Shown one piece after another: positions 35,477 through 44,988 of a stretch of DNA of 64,000 nucleotides. Source of the stretch: an uncultured Lachnobacterium sp. (GTDB taxonomy: Bacteria > Bacillota > Clostridia > Lachnospirales > Lachnospiraceae); assembly GCA_900546625.1 (NCBI GenBank), contig URDU01000013.1, forward strand, positions 3,816 through 67,815, given 5' to 3'. A program made the position numbers and the translations under genes. A model generated the notes under the pieces. The model searched no databases and was not told where the DNA came from. It worked only from the letters and a program-made list of their open reading frames with translations. The first letter of the stretch is position 1, and every line of letters begins with the position of its first letter.

Positions 35477-36250
35477 TTTATGATTATTAGCGCTTTTTTT
35501 GCTCTTGGCCTTATCTCTGCGCTCTTTTGTCTTTTTCGCAACCGGCTTTCCGGTCTTCTTCCAGCGCTCCTTTTTGTGTGGCTCCGATGAAACAGCTTTT
35601 TTTGCCGCTGATTTTGCCTCGCGCTTTGCTTTTTCCTCCTGCTTCATGGCAAGAAGAGTCTCCTCGTCAAACACGAGTGAATCTATGAGCTTCCAGATTT
35701 CATCCCTGCCTTCCTTTGACATGGACGAAAACGGTATGACTACCGTGTCCGGCTCTACATGAAGCACATCCTTGATGGTCTTTATGTGTGCGGCAATCTG
35801 GCTTTTTTTCAATTTATCAGATTTGGTTGCAATGATGATCGGTGCAAAGCCCTGGTTTACCATCCAGTCATACATCATAATATCATTGTCCGATGGCTCA
35901 TGCCTTATATCTATAAGTAAAAACACCGCCTGAAGCTTTTTTGAGGTGTGCAGATAGTTTTCTATCATCTGTCCCCATTTGGCTTTTATCTCGATATTGG
36001 CGTTGGCATAGCCATAGCCCGGCAGATCGACCAGATACATGGCGTCATTGACGTTGTAAAAATTGATGGTTTGTGTCTTGCCGGGCTGTGAAGAGATCCT
36101 GGCAAGTGACTTTCTGTTCATGAGCGCATTGATCAGTGACGACTTGCCTACATTGGATTTGCCGGCAAATGCCACCTCATTATACTCATTGTCAGGGATT
36201 GTGCTTGTAATTCCGCAAACTGTCTCTAAATTAACACTTTTAATTACCAT
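35468..36250 (-). CDS. engB: Ribosome biogenesis GTPase EngB (YsxC)
   Basis: 260 residues. The GTPase core has G1 GKSNVGKSSL, G2 around KTQTINFY, G3 DLPGYG, G4 TKSDKL and G5 SSMSKEG. EngB/YsxC is needed for late assembly of the 50S subunit. Members are usually near 200 residues; here about 60 extra C-terminal residues are almost all Lys, Ala, Arg and Ser, ending in KKSANNHKKK, and could bind rRNA. It lies 16 bp after lon, closing the tig-clpP-clpX-lon-engB cluster seen in many Firmicutes. Confidence 0.95.
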   Translation of the reverse strand: MVIKSVNLETVCGITSTIPDNEYNEVAFAGKSNVGKSSLINALMNRKSLARISSQPGKTQTINFYNVNDAMYLVDLPGYGYANANIEIKAKWGQMIENYLHTSKKLQAVFLLIDIRHEPSDNDIMMYDWMVNQGFAPIIIATKSDKLKKSQIAAHIKTIKDVLHVEPDTVVIPFSSMSKEGRDEIWKLIDSLVFDEETLLAMKQEEKAKREAKSAAKKAVSSEPHKKERWKKTGKPVAKKTKERRDKAKSKKSANNHKKK

Positions 36251-36266
36251 AATCTCTTCCTCATTC

Positions 36267-38579
36267 TTATTTTACAAATACTATCTTCTCTACCTGTGAA
36301 AATTTCTCCACCGGCACGATTTCCATGCCGTCTGTTATTTCCTTTGAAATCTCCTCAAGGTCCTTTTCATTATCCTTTGGAATACACACTGTTTTTATTC
36401 CGATTACCTTGGCTGCAAGCAGCTTTTCCTTGAGTCCTCCTATCGGAAGCACCCTGCCGCGCAGCGTTATCTCGCCTGTCATGGCTACATCTGCCCTGAC
36501 AGGTCTGTCTGTAATGGCTGAAAGCATGGCTGTCGCCATAGTGATACCCGCAGATGGACCGTCCTTTGGCACTGCTCCCTCCGGGATATGTATATGGATA
36601 TCATGCTTCGTGTAAAACTCTGCATCAATACCATAGCCTTCGCTTATTGAGCGCACATAGCTAAGTGCCGCCTGTGCCGACTCCTTCATCACATCTCCAA
36701 GCTTACCTGTGAGAACAAGCTCACCCTTGCCCGGCAGTACATTCACCTCAACCTCGAGTGTGACACCGCCCACGCTGGTCCATGCGAGTCCTCTTACGAT
36801 TCCCACCTCTGCGTGGTCATTTTTCTTCTCCGGGCTGTACTTCGGGTTGCCCAGATATGTCTTGAGATTAGTCTTTGTAACCTTTACAGCCGCTTCGCTG
36901 TCCTTAAAGATTTCTCTTGCAGCCTTGCGGCACAGCTTGCCGATAGTCCTCTCGAGGCTTCTGACTCCGGCCTCTCTGGTGTACAGCCTGATGATGTCCT
37001 TTAGGGCACCGTCCGTTATCGTAAGCTGTTCCTTTTTAATTCCGTTTTTGCTCTTCTGCTTCTCAACCAGGTGCTCCTTTGCGATGTGAAACTTCTCATT
37101 TTCAGTGTAGCTTGACACCTCAATAAGCTCCATCCTGTCAAGAAGTGGCTTTGGAATGCCCGAAACCTCATTTGCCGTTGCAATAAAAAGCACCTCCGAC
37201 AAATCCACAGGCATCTCAATGTAATGATCCCTGAATCTGCAGTTCTGCTCACTGTCAAGCACCTCAAGAAGAGCGGCTGATGTGTCACCCTTGTAGTCAC
37301 TTGACACCTTATCTATCTCATCCAACAGCATGAGAGGATTTGAAACACCTGCCTGTCTTAAGCCATTTACTATACGGCCCGGCATGGCACCGATATATGT
37401 CTTTCTGTGTCCACGGATTTCTGCCTCATCGCGCACACCGCCAAGAGAAATACGCACATATTTCTTCTCCAGTGCAGCCGCAATTGAACGGGCTATGCTT
37501 GTCTTTCCAGTTCCCGGAGGACCGACAAGACAAATTATAGGACTCTCTCCCTTGCTGGTCAGATTTCTGACTGCCAGAAACTCAAGTATCCTCTCCTTAA
37601 CATCCTTTAATCCGTAGTGATCATCATCAAGCACCTGCGCTGCATGGTCAAGATCCTTGTTGTCCACAGACATTTTGTTCCACGGAAGCTCAAGCACTGT
37701 CTCTATATAGCCTCTCTCAACCGTGCTCTCAGATGAGTTGCTGCTCATATTTCTAAAGCGCTTTATCTCTTTTTTTGTCTTTTTCTTTACATAGTCAGGC
37801 GCATCTAACTCGGATAGCTTTTTCTCATATTCATCAGCCTCTGAGTCAGCATTCTCACCCAGCTCCTCACGTATCACGCCGAGCTGTTCGCGAAGCACAT
37901 ACTCCTTCTGATGCTTGTCCACACGAACCTTTACTTTTTTCTGAAGCTCATTCTTTATGGAAATAACCTCCACCTGGGAGAGAAGTAATGATACTATAAC
38001 CTGATACCTGTCATTGATGTCCTCTGCCTCAAGCACCTGCTGCTTCAGCTCATATGACACCGGCAGATTGTTGGTCACATAGTCTATGAGCTTTTCAAGA
38101 TCCTCATACTGGTCTATCTGTCTGATAAGCTCCTTGCTGATTTTGCCTATGACTGCCGCATATCTGTGAAAAGCCTCCCTGACTCCGAGAAGCATAGCCT
38201 CCTTTAGATCCTCCGGCAGGCTGTCTGCATTACTGTCACAATAACAAATTTCTGCCTCAAGATACTTCTTACGACCGGTAAAACCAAGCAGCTTTGCCCG
38301 GCTTATTCCATCTACAAGTATTCTCACAACATCATTCTGCAGTCTGACAACCTGCTTTATGTCGGCTACTATTCCCATCCGGTAGAGGTCTTCCTGAGTC
38401 GGGTCCTCCCTGTCCACATTACTTTGTGTGACAAGATATATCCTTTGATCCTGCTCCATAGCCTCCTCGATAGCACGGAGTGAGCGCTCTCTGCTGACGT
38501 CGAAATGAGCAATCATCCCGGGTAGAATAGTAAGCCCTCTCAGCGCTACCGCAGGCATGTTAATAATCTGTTCTTCCAC
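36267..38579 (-). CDS. lon: ATP-dependent protease La
   Basis: 770 residues, full LonA length, starting at a GTG behind CAGGAG. An N-terminal substrate domain (about 1-200) and coiled coil lead to an AAA+ domain with Walker [10 protein letters not shown], Walker [11 protein letters not shown] and a sensor region. The C-terminal protease has the catalytic serine in [11 protein letters not shown] and the lysine in [16 protein letters not shown]. It degrades damaged and regulatory proteins in the cytoplasm. The upstream region carries a promoter and a perfect 10-bp inverted repeat (38596-38630), so it can be transcribed independently of clpX. Confidence 0.97.
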   Translation of the reverse strand: MEEQIINMPAVALRGLTILPGMIAHFDVSRERSLRAIEEAMEQDQRIYLVTQSNVDREDPTQEDLYRMGIVADIKQVVRLQNDVVRILVDGISRAKLLGFTGRKKYLEAEICYCDSNADSLPEDLKEAMLLGVREAFHRYAAVIGKISKELIRQIDQYEDLEKLIDYVTNNLPVSYELKQQVLEAEDINDRYQVIVSLLLSQVEVISIKNELQKKVKVRVDKHQKEYVLREQLGVIREELGENADSEADEYEKKLSELDAPDYVKKKTKKEIKRFRNMSSNSSESTVERGYIETVLELPWNKMSVDNKDLDHAAQVLDDDHYGLKDVKERILEFLAVRNLTSKGESPIICLVGPPGTGKTSIARSIAAALEKKYVRISLGGVRDEAEIRGHRKTYIGAMPGRIVNGLRQAGVSNPLMLLDEIDKVSSDYKGDTSAALLEVLDSEQNCRFRDHYIEMPVDLSEVLFIATANEVSGIPKPLLDRMELIEVSSYTENEKFHIAKEHLVEKQKSKNGIKKEQLTITDGALKDIIRLYTREAGVRSLERTIGKLCRKAAREIFKDSEAAVKVTKTNLKTYLGNPKYSPEKKNDHAEVGIVRGLAWTSVGGVTLEVEVNVLPGKGELVLTGKLGDVMKESAQAALSYVRSISEGYGIDAEFYTKHDIHIHIPEGAVPKDGPSAGITMATAMLSAITDRPVRADVAMTGEITLRGRVLPIGGLKEKLLAAKVIGIKTVCIPKDNEKDLEEISKEITDGMEIVPVEKFSQVEKIVFVK

Positions 38580-38595
38580 TTATATCTCCTGTATT

Positions 38596-38660
38596 ATTGC
38601 ACAGCTAAGCTTAACAAACCGCTGTGCAATTTATATTATCCGATGCTGTACCTTTGTTAA
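38596..38660 (-). promoter_or_regulatory. lon promoter with downstream inverted repeat
   Basis: Minus-strand -35 TTAACA (38655-38660), 16-bp spacer, -10 TAATAT (38633-38638). Immediately downstream is a perfect inverted repeat, ATTGCACAGC-N15-GCTGTGCAAT (38596-38630), with no U run. It could be an operator or a leader hairpin. It is not a CIRCE element. Confidence 0.55.
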
Positions 38661-38675
38661 AATACCGCCATGTAC

Positions 38676-39947
38676 TTATGACGCTGCTTTTTCCTCGATA
38701 TATGCCTCCGGCACACACTCACCATCGAGCTTTAGGTTGTCCTCAACTGTATCCTTGTCGATTACGCACTTGCTGATGCTCTTGTCTGACGGTATACGAT
38801 ACATAAGGTCAAGCATAACAGCCTCCATGATGGCACGAAGTCCTCTGGCTCCTGTCTTTCTCTCAAGTGCCTTGTCAGCGATAGCATTGACTGCATCATC
38901 TGTAAACTCAAGACCTACTCCGTCAAGCTCAAAGAGCTTTGCATACTGCTTGATAAGTGAGTTCTTAGGCTCCTTGAGTATGCGGATAAGTGCATCCCTG
39001 TCGAGTGCCTCAAGTGAGACTGTGATAGGTACACGTCCGATAAACTCAGGAATCAGTCCAAACTTCACAAAATCCTGTGGAAGTGCATGCTTAAACGCCT
39101 CACCCACATTGAGCTCTGTCTTTGACTTTACATCAGAATTGAAACCGATAGATGATGTATCCATACGGCTATCGATGATTTTCTCCAGACCATCAAATGC
39201 TCCACCGCAAATAAAAAGTATATTGGTGGTATCAATAGGAATAAGCTCCTGCTGTGGATGCTTTCTGCCGCCCTGTGGCGGTACAGATGCCTCTGTGCCC
39301 TCAAGAATCTTTAAAAGAGCCTGCTGTACACCCTCTCCTGACACGTCTCTGGTGATTGAGACATTCTCTGATTTCTTTGTAATTTTGTCTATCTCATCTA
39401 TATAAATGATACCGTGCTCTGCTCGCTCGATATCATAATCTGCCGCCTGAATAAGCTTTAAGAGGATATTCTCCACATCCTCACCTACATATCCTGCCTC
39501 TGTGAGTGTTGTAGCATCAGCGATGGCAAATGGTACATTTATCACTCTGGCAAGTGTCTGCGCAAGAAGTGTCTTTCCTGAGCCTGTAGGTCCAAGCATG
39601 AGGATATTACTCTTCTGAAGCTCAACATCTGATGTATCTCCTGCCAGCACTCTCTTGTAGTGATTGTAAACAGCAACCGAAAGCACCTTCTTAGCCTGGT
39701 CCTGTCCTATTACATAGTCATCCAAAAATGCCTTGAGCTCCTCCGGAGTAACAAGATTTATATCATCCTTAGCGCTGCTCTTGTCCTCATGGCCCTCAAC
39801 GCCTTCCTCCTCAAGAATCTCGGCACATATATCTATACACTCATCGCAGATAAAAGCTCCATTAGGTCCGGAAATCAAACGATTTACCTGGTCCTGTGTC
39901 TTACCGCAAAATGAGCAGCGAATCTTTCCGTCGTTTTTTCCTGCCAT
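38676..39947 (-). CDS. clpX: ClpX ATPase, unfoldase of the ClpXP protease
   Basis: 423 residues. An N-terminal C4 zinc finger (CSFCGKTQ and CDECIDIC) binds adaptors and substrates. The AAA+ core has Walker A GPTGSGKT, Walker [11 protein letters not shown], sensor region and the pore loop GYVGEDV. The IGF-type ClpP-docking loop reads IGFNSDV. It unfolds tagged proteins and feeds them to ClpP, encoded 68 bp upstream in the same operon. Confidence 0.97.
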   Translation of the reverse strand: MAGKNDGKIRCSFCGKTQDQVNRLISGPNGAFICDECIDICAEILEEEGVEGHEDKSSAKDDINLVTPEELKAFLDDYVIGQDQAKKVLSVAVYNHYKRVLAGDTSDVELQKSNILMLGPTGSGKTLLAQTLARVINVPFAIADATTLTEAGYVGEDVENILLKLIQAADYDIERAEHGIIYIDEIDKITKKSENVSITRDVSGEGVQQALLKILEGTEASVPPQGGRKHPQQELIPIDTTNILFICGGAFDGLEKIIDSRMDTSSIGFNSDVKSKTELNVGEAFKHALPQDFVKFGLIPEFIGRVPITVSLEALDRDALIRILKEPKNSLIKQYAKLFELDGVGLEFTDDAVNAIADKALERKTGARGLRAIMEAVMLDLMYRIPSDKSISKCVIDKDTVEDNLKLDGECVPEAYIEEKAAS

Positions 39948-39968
39948 TATTAACTCCTTTTATTGCAT

Positions 39969-39994
39969 GAGGGCATCCCATACGGGGTACCCTC
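39969..39994 (-). other. Intergenic hairpin between clpP and clpX
   Basis: GAGGG / CCCTC stem with internal CCC/GGG pairing on the minus strand and no U tract, so not a terminator; perhaps an mRNA-processing or stability element. Confidence 0.4.
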
Positions 39995-40015
39995 TTAAAT
40001 TCATCTAACTTATAA

Positions 40016-40597
40016 TTATCTGTTTGTTATTACACTGTCTATAAGACCATACTCAGCTGCTTCCTGTGCTGACATATAGTTGTCACGCTCTGTATCAGCT
40101 GCAATTGTCTCATATGGCTTGCCTGTATTGGCTGCTAAAATCTCGTTTAATCTCTTCTTTGTCTTTAAAATATTCTCTGCAGCAATCTGGATCTCAGTAG
40201 CCTGGCCCTTTGCCCCGCCTGATGGCTGATGAATCATAATCTCTGCATTTGGAAGAGCATATCTCTTGCCCTTTGCACCACCTGCAAGAAGAAAAGCCCC
40301 CATGCTGGCTGCAAGACCGATACAGATTGTTGAGACATCACACTTAATGTACTGCATAGTATCGTAAATAGCAAGTCCTGCTGTAACCATTCCACCCGGT
40401 GAATTGATGTAAAGGTGGATGTCCTTATTTGGATCCTCTGACTCAAGGAATAAAAGCTGGGCAACAACAAGACTTGCTGTTGTCTCGTTTACTTCCTCTC
40501 CGAGGAAAATAATACGGTCTTTTAATAATCTGGAGTAAATGTCGTAGTTGCGCTCTCCTCTGCTGGTCTGTTCAATGACATATGGTACTAAACTCAT
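40016..40597 (-). CDS. clpP: ATP-dependent Clp protease proteolytic subunit
   Basis: 193 residues, usual length. It carries the N-terminal loop [23 protein letters not shown], catalytic serine in [14 protein letters not shown], histidine in [12 protein letters not shown] and aspartate in [13 protein letters not shown]. Fourteen copies form the barrel that works with ClpX. The ribosome site is AAGGAGG. It lies between tig and clpX; a hairpin at 40628-40660 separates it from tig. Confidence 0.97.
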   Translation of the reverse strand: MSLVPYVIEQTSRGERNYDIYSRLLKDRIIFLGEEVNETTASLVVAQLLFLESEDPNKDIHLYINSPGGMVTAGLAIYDTMQYIKCDVSTICIGLAASMGAFLLAGGAKGKRYALPNAEIMIHQPSGGAKGQATEIQIAAENILKTKKRLNEILAANTGKPYETIAADTERDNYMSAQEAAEYGLIDSVITNR

Positions 40598-40627
40598 ATA
40601 AAATGCCTCCTTTATAAAAGCTCAAAA

Positions 40628-40660
40628 GACCGGCTCAGAAAATAGGCTTCTGAGCCAGTC
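40628..40660 (-). terminator. Terminator or attenuator between tig and clpP
   Basis: 13-bp minus-strand stem GACTGGCTCAGAA / TTCTGAGCCGGTC (one G-U pair), 7-base loop, then TTTTGAGCTTTT; a moderate U run that may allow readthrough into clpP. Confidence 0.65.
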
Positions 40661-40684
40661 CATCAAATTTTGATTCAAAAAATC

Positions 40685-42016
40685 TTATTCTTCTGTAGAC
40701 TCTTCTGCATCAGCCTTTTTCTTTGCCTTTGCACGCTCTTTAACGTTGTCCATGACAAGATCTACAGCCTTTGTGATAGCGAGGTCTTTCTTCATAGACT
40801 CCTTCTCAGCATCTCCCATGTACTCTTTAAGCTTATCAGCCTCCATGCCGTATGCCTTAGCCATCTTCTCTACCTCAGCATCGATATCTGCATCAGTAAC
40901 CTCGATGTTCTCCTCCTTGGCAATCTGCTCAAGTACAAGGCTGCTCTGGATACGTGTTGTAGCCTCCGGACGAACCTGATCCTTAAGCTGGTCAACTGTC
41001 ATGCCTGAGAACTGTAAGTACTGCTCCATTGTAAGACCGCTCTGTGCGATTCTCTGAGCGAACTCCTCAACCATTGTCTCACACTGAGTCTCAATCATTG
41101 CCTCCGGAAGATCCATCTTTGACTTGTCGATAATCTTCTGGATAGCCTCATCCTCTTTAGTCTTCTTAGCTTCTGTCTCTTTCTTCTCTGTGAGGTTCTT
41201 CTTGATTTCCTCTTTGTACTCAGCTAATGTATCAACACCTGCTGCATCCTGTGCAAACTCATCATCAAGCTCAGGAAGCTCCTTAGCCTTGATCTCGTTG
41301 ATCTTAACCTTGAATGTAGCCGGCTTTCCTGCAAGGTCTGCTGCCTGATACTGCTCAGGGAATGTTACATTGACATCAACCTCATCGCCTGTGTTCTTTC
41401 CTACTAACTGATCCTCGAATGTATCGATGAATGTGTGTGAACCGATCTCTAATGGATGATTCTCACCCTTTCCACCCTCGAAAGCTACTCCTTCAACAAA
41501 TCCCTCAAAGTCGATAACTGCTGTATCTCCCTCTGCTACAGGACGATCTGTAACTGTAACTGTTCTTGCATTTTTGTTTCTCTGGTTCTCGAGCTCAGCG
41601 TCAACCTCTTCATCAGAAACTGATGTGTCGATCTTTGTAACTGTAACGCCCATGTACTTACCAAGAGTAACCTCTGGTCTTACAGCAACCTCTGCTGTGT
41701 AGATGAAAGGCTGTCCCTTCTCAATCTGAGTAACCTCAACTGTAGGACGTGAAACTATATCAACACCACTCTCGTCAACTGCACCTGCATATGTCTGCTG
41801 CATAAGAATGTTTGCTGCATCCTCATAGAACACACCTGCTCCATACATTTTCTCAATCATAGCTCTTGGCACTTTTCCTTTACGGAATCCAGGTACACTA
41901 ATCTGTTTCTTCTGCTTCTGATATGCAGAATCCAATGCTTTCTCTAATTCCTCAGCTGCTACCTCAATAGTAAGCTTCGCCATATTATGCTCTAAATTCT
42001 CAACCTGTACACTCAT
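40685..42016 (-). CDS. tig: Trigger factor
   Basis: 443 residues with the three classic parts: the ribosome-binding N domain (about 1-145) with the GFRKGKVPRAMIEKMYG signature loop, an FKBP prolyl isomerase domain (about 155-240; GDTAVIDFEGFVEGVAFEGG), and the helical C-terminal chaperone domain. It greets nascent chains at the ribosome exit. First gene of the tig-clpP-clpX-lon-engB cluster. A minus-strand TATAAT at 42114-42119 is its likely -10. Compare the anchored paralogue at 17917-19176. Confidence 0.97.
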   Translation of the reverse strand: MSVQVENLEHNMAKLTIEVAAEELEKALDSAYQKQKKQISVPGFRKGKVPRAMIEKMYGAGVFYEDAANILMQQTYAGAVDESGVDIVSRPTVEVTQIEKGQPFIYTAEVAVRPEVTLGKYMGVTVTKIDTSVSDEEVDAELENQRNKNARTVTVTDRPVAEGDTAVIDFEGFVEGVAFEGGKGENHPLEIGSHTFIDTFEDQLVGKNTGDEVDVNVTFPEQYQAADLAGKPATFKVKINEIKAKELPELDDEFAQDAAGVDTLAEYKEEIKKNLTEKKETEAKKTKEDEAIQKIIDKSKMDLPEAMIETQCETMVEEFAQRIAQSGLTMEQYLQFSGMTVDQLKDQVRPEATTRIQSSLVLEQIAKEENIEVTDADIDAEVEKMAKAYGMEADKLKEYMGDAEKESMKKDLAITKAVDLVMDNVKERAKAKKKADAEESTEE

Positions 42017-42113
42017 GTCAATCGTTATCCTCCTTAAAAATATATATGAATGGTATGTACATCAAATGTAATGTGGGCATGCTTTTTAAACTGCTAAACC
42101 CAGTCATTGGATG

Positions 42114-42119
42114 ATTATA
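42114..42119 (-). promoter_or_regulatory. -10 element of tig
   Basis: Perfect TATAAT on the minus strand about 100 bp upstream of tig; -35 weak (TGGAAA, 18 bp away). No CtsR or CIRCE box was seen. Confidence 0.45.
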
Positions 42120-42283
42120 ACACAACAAATCCACTATTTCCAGTGTTTTTTACATTAAATTTGCTTTTGTGTATAATTCCATAAATTGTCAGCAATACCA
42201 AAACATATTTTTGTCATTTTACGGCATAATATTTCCATACACATACAGCTTGTGTATAACGTTTTAAAAGGAGGTATTGCATT

Positions 42284-42484
42284 ATGGCAGCATCAAGTAG
42301 TAAAAAGGCTTCTGTACCGGAGGCAAAAGAGGCTATGAGCCGTTTCAAGGAAGAGGTTGCTTCAGAGCTTGGAGTTCCTTTAAAGGAGGGCTACAACGGT
42401 GACCTTACTTCTAAACAGGCCGGTTCAATCGGTGGCGAGATGGTCAAGCAGATGATCATGAAGCAGGAGCAGCAGATGAAATAA
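42284..42484 (+). CDS. Alpha/beta-type small acid-soluble spore protein
   Basis: 66 residues. Both family signatures are present: the germination-protease site KEEVASELGV and the C-terminal GSIGGEMVKQMI. These proteins coat spore DNA and protect it from UV and heat, and are degraded on germination. The ribosome site is AAGGAGG. It is normally transcribed by sigmaG in the forespore; I could not find a convincing sigmaG promoter by eye. Together with spoIIR and gerA genes it supports sporulation capacity. Confidence 0.95.
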   Translation: MAASSSKKASVPEAKEAMSRFKEEVASELGVPLKEGYNGDLTSKQAGSIGGEMVKQMIMKQEQQMK

Positions 42485-42531
42485 GCTCTGCAATAGCAAG
42501 CTTCAAAAATACGCTTCAATCGCAAGCACAA

Positions 42532-42573
42532 AAAGAGGCCGCGCACCATGGGGTTTGGTGTGTGACCTCTTTT
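42532..42573. terminator. Bidirectional terminator between SASP and DJ-1 genes
   Basis: Stem AAAGAGGCCGCGCACCA / TGGTGTGTGACCTCTTTT between convergent genes, with T/A runs on both sides. Confidence 0.8.
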
Positions 42574-42596
42574 GTTATAATATAGGACTTGCCGGT

Positions 42597-43142
42597 CTAG
42601 TATACCAGCCCCTGTCGGATATGCTCTACTGTGGCATCGTCTGTGAAGTATCTGACAATCTCGAGTGCAAATGCAATCGCTGTTCCCATTCCACGGCTTG
42701 TAATCACATTTCCATCCACAACAACAGGCTGCTCAAGCCACTGTGCACCGAGGAGCTTTTCCTCAAAGCCCGGATGACAGGTAGCCTTTTTACCCTCAAG
42801 TATATGATTCTCACCGAGCACGCTAGGCGCTGCACATATTGCCGCAACAAGCTTTCCCTCAGCGGCAAAGCTCTTAATTGTCTTTACCACTGTCTCATCT
42901 GCGCCAAGGTTTAATGTACCCGGCATGCCTCCCGGCAGTACGATTGCATCGTAGCTGTCAAAGTCAGCCTGCGCCTTTGTGGTATCTGTCTTAAATGTCA
43001 CCTGATGTGAGCTTGTCACCTCAGCTTTTTCTGTGATTGATATGGTCTCAATCTCAAGCTTTGCTCTTCTGACTATATCGACCACTGTAAGTCCTTCAAT
43101 CTCCTCACAGCCGTCTGCCATAAAAATTCCTACTTTACTCAT
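42597..43142 (-). CDS. DJ-1/PfpI family protein
   Basis: 181 residues, single domain. The nucleophile-elbow cysteine lies in LVAAICAAPSVLGE and the conserved glutamate in DGCEEIEGLTVVDIVRRA. Members include deglycase/chaperone and protease-like proteins; DJ-1 (ThiJ) types such as YajL are the closest in size and layout. It is likely a cytoplasmic stress or carbonyl-repair protein. The ribosome site is AGAAGGAG. Monocistronic. Confidence 0.92.
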   Translation of the reverse strand: MSKVGIFMADGCEEIEGLTVVDIVRRAKLEIETISITEKAEVTSSHQVTFKTDTTKAQADFDSYDAIVLPGGMPGTLNLGADETVVKTIKSFAAEGKLVAAICAAPSVLGENHILEGKKATCHPGFEEKLLGAQWLEQPVVVDGNVITSRGMGTAIAFALEIVRYFTDDATVEHIRQGLVY

Positions 43143-43313
43143 ATTTTTCTCCTTCTTTTTCTTAAAAATACTATAGAAATTACTACATATCAGTAACGCC
43201 TATAAAAAGTTACTGCTCATAAGCCTGGATTCACCGCTTGAATTTTTAAATACCGGTCATTATAATCAGTTATGTGTAACTATAAATCCACTCATAAACC
43301 GAAAGGACATACC

Positions 43314-43766
43314 ATGGAAATCGAAAGAAAATACCTAATTAAACAGCTTCCTTCCAATTTAGACAGCTACGCAAGCAAGAAAATTGCCCAGGGCTATCTG
43401 TGCACATCTCCTGTTGTCAGAGTCAGACGCTCAAACGACAGCTATTATATGACCTACAAGGGCGCCGGCCTTATGGTGCGCGAGGAGTACAATCTTCCTC
43501 TTACCAGGGAGGCATACATACATCTCGTCCAAAAGATAGACGGCCGCCTCATCGAAAAGACCCGCTATCTCATACCTCTTGACGATGGCCTGACCGCTGA
43601 GCTTGATGTATTTGAGGGTGATCTGGCTCCTCTTACGCTTGTGGAGGTGGAATTCGACTCTGTTGACGCAGCAAATGAATTCGTAGCCCCTGACTGGTTT
43701 GGCGAGGATGTCACCGAATCCGGCAAATATCACAACAGCTATCTGAGCCGGTTGGAAAATTCATAG
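43314..43766 (+). CDS. CYTH domain protein (inorganic triphosphatase-like)
   Basis: 150 residues from the ATG at 43314, behind AAAGGA. It opens with the CYTH signature MEIERKYLI (ExExK) and continues with VRVRRSNDSYYMTYKG, EEYNLPLTREAY and ELDVFEGDLAPLTLVEVEF, alternating charged strands of the triphosphate tunnel. The family includes tripolyphosphatases, thiamine triphosphatases and class IV adenylate cyclases; size favours a small triphosphatase. Its last 28 bp overlap the convergent DUF1653 gene. Confidence 0.92.
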   Translation: MEIERKYLIKQLPSNLDSYASKKIAQGYLCTSPVVRVRRSNDSYYMTYKGAGLMVREEYNLPLTREAYIHLVQKIDGRLIEKTRYLIPLDDGLTAELDVFEGDLAPLTLVEVEFDSVDAANEFVAPDWFGEDVTESGKYHNSYLSRLENS

Positions 43767-44332
43767 TACTGTCTTGTCTTTATCGTATTCTTCAAATCAT
43801 CATACCGCTTCTGCAATGGACCCTCAGGAACTACAACATCCATAACCACCGCTATATCATCTATAAGGCGGTCGGTTATGGTATCCCTCATTGAGACAAG
43901 TATATTGTACTTCTCCTCAAAGGTATCAGCATCCAGAAACTCCATCAAACGCGGATTTGGAGCCTGACCTTCTTCTGCATCCGGTACCGGCTCATGACAT
44001 GCCTGTGCTTGAACACTCACGGTTTCCGGCGCATTAGCTGTGATCACATTTGCATCAGAAGAGATGCTTTTTCTCAACATATCCTCCGGCTTATCCTTAA
44101 TCGTAATCCTCTCAAACCTGTATTTCTGCTTCACATCAGGATATTTCTCATGGTCTACCTCGCTTACAAACATATCAAGCGGCCTTGCATATACGCCGAA
44201 ATCATCATATAAAGCCTGATAAATCACAAGCTTTTCTCCTGTCTCTGAATGTGTTGCCACTGTAACTATCTGATACAGCTTATTCTTAAAGTGTCTGTAA
44301 AGCTCTCCGGGCTTTGGTGTTCTGTCCATCAT
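43739..44332 (-). CDS. DUF1653 domain protein with extra C-terminal region
   Basis: 197 residues. The N-terminal DUF1653 domain (about 7-75) reads PGELYRHFKNKLYQIVTVATHSETGEKLVIYQALY and RPLDMFVSEVD. An Ala/Pro/Glu-rich linker (about 85-125) and a helical C-terminal region (about 128-197) follow, with MEFLDADTFEEKYNILVSMRDTITDRLIDDIAVVMD; the latter is seen with DUF1653 in other Firmicutes as far as I recall. Function is unknown. It overlaps the convergent CYTH gene by 28 bp. Confidence 0.87.
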   Translation of the reverse strand: MMDRTPKPGELYRHFKNKLYQIVTVATHSETGEKLVIYQALYDDFGVYARPLDMFVSEVDHEKYPDVKQKYRFERITIKDKPEDMLRKSISSDANVITANAPETVSVQAQACHEPVPDAEEGQAPNPRLMEFLDADTFEEKYNILVSMRDTITDRLIDDIAVVMDVVVPEGPLQKRYDDLKNTIKTRQYYEFSNRLR

Positions 44333-44353
44333 TTTTGCCTCTTTTCCTATTAT

Positions 44354-44956
44354 TTAAAAGTTGTTAATCATGTCTAAGCCTTCTCCAAGGAAATCTCTCT
44401 CAAACTCCAGATTGCCGCTGTATCCCATGGCAATCAGATCCTCAACACTGCCAAACATGCTCTGTGTCTCAGCCTCTATAATCTTTGCACCGTCTGCCGC
44501 TTTGGTATGCAGTGTCTGGCAGTTCCTTGAGTGCTCCTGCGCTATCCTCTGCTGTGCCTCGCTATGTCCGTGCATCGTCTCAAGCTCTTTTTGTGTCGTA
44601 TCATCCGCAAAACGTGCATTATTTTTCATTGCCCTCTGCACTATATCCGGATTGCTCTGCTGCGGCTGCACTCTCTGTTGCGGTCTCGGCTGCTGTACTC
44701 TCTGCTGCATCTGCGGTTTCTGAGGCTGATGTGCTCTCTGCTGCATCTGTGGCTGTGGTTTCTGCTGATATGTCTGGTTCAATGCATTCATACCCGACTG
44801 AACTGTATTCTGCATGCTGTTCCATATCTGCTGCATCTGCTTCTGCTGCTGCGGTCTAGGTTTGTTTGGCTGCGTATTTTTGCTGCCTGCGTTCTTTGAT
44901 TTTTTATTAATATAAAAAATTGCTCCTAATATAATAGCCCAAATTATAATATCCAT
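44354..44956 (-). CDS. Gln/Pro-rich single-pass membrane protein, unknown
   Basis: 200 residues. One N-terminal membrane helix (about 2-16) with a KKSK stop-transfer signal places the rest in the cytoplasm. A low-complexity Gln/Pro/Arg segment with repeated QPQMQQR-type blocks spans about 30-105. A short C-terminal domain (about 108-200) includes FADDTTQKELETMHGHSEAQQRIAQEHSRNCQTLH and SMFGSVEDLIAMGYSGNLEFERDFLGEGLDMINNF. I do not recognise the family. AAGGAG ribosome site. It lies 32 bp after the gene at 44989, probably co-transcribed. Confidence 0.8.
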   Translation of the reverse strand: MDIIIWAIILGAIFYINKKSKNAGSKNTQPNKPRPQQQKQMQQIWNSMQNTVQSGMNALNQTYQQKPQPQMQQRAHQPQKPQMQQRVQQPRPQQRVQPQQSNPDIVQRAMKNNARFADDTTQKELETMHGHSEAQQRIAQEHSRNCQTLHTKAADGAKIIEAETQSMFGSVEDLIAMGYSGNLEFERDFLGEGLDMINNF

Positions 44957-44988
44957 ATTCTACTCCTTTATCACTCTGCATTTCTATG

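Noticed and set aside
38596..38630. CIRCE element before lon
   Set aside because: The arms are ATTGCACAGC/GCTGTGCAAT, not the CIRCE TTAGCACTC/GAGTGCTAA.
42200..42260. SigmaG promoter of the SASP gene
   Set aside because: GCATAA and CATACA hexamers occur, but their spacing (about 13 bp) does not fit a sigmaG promoter.
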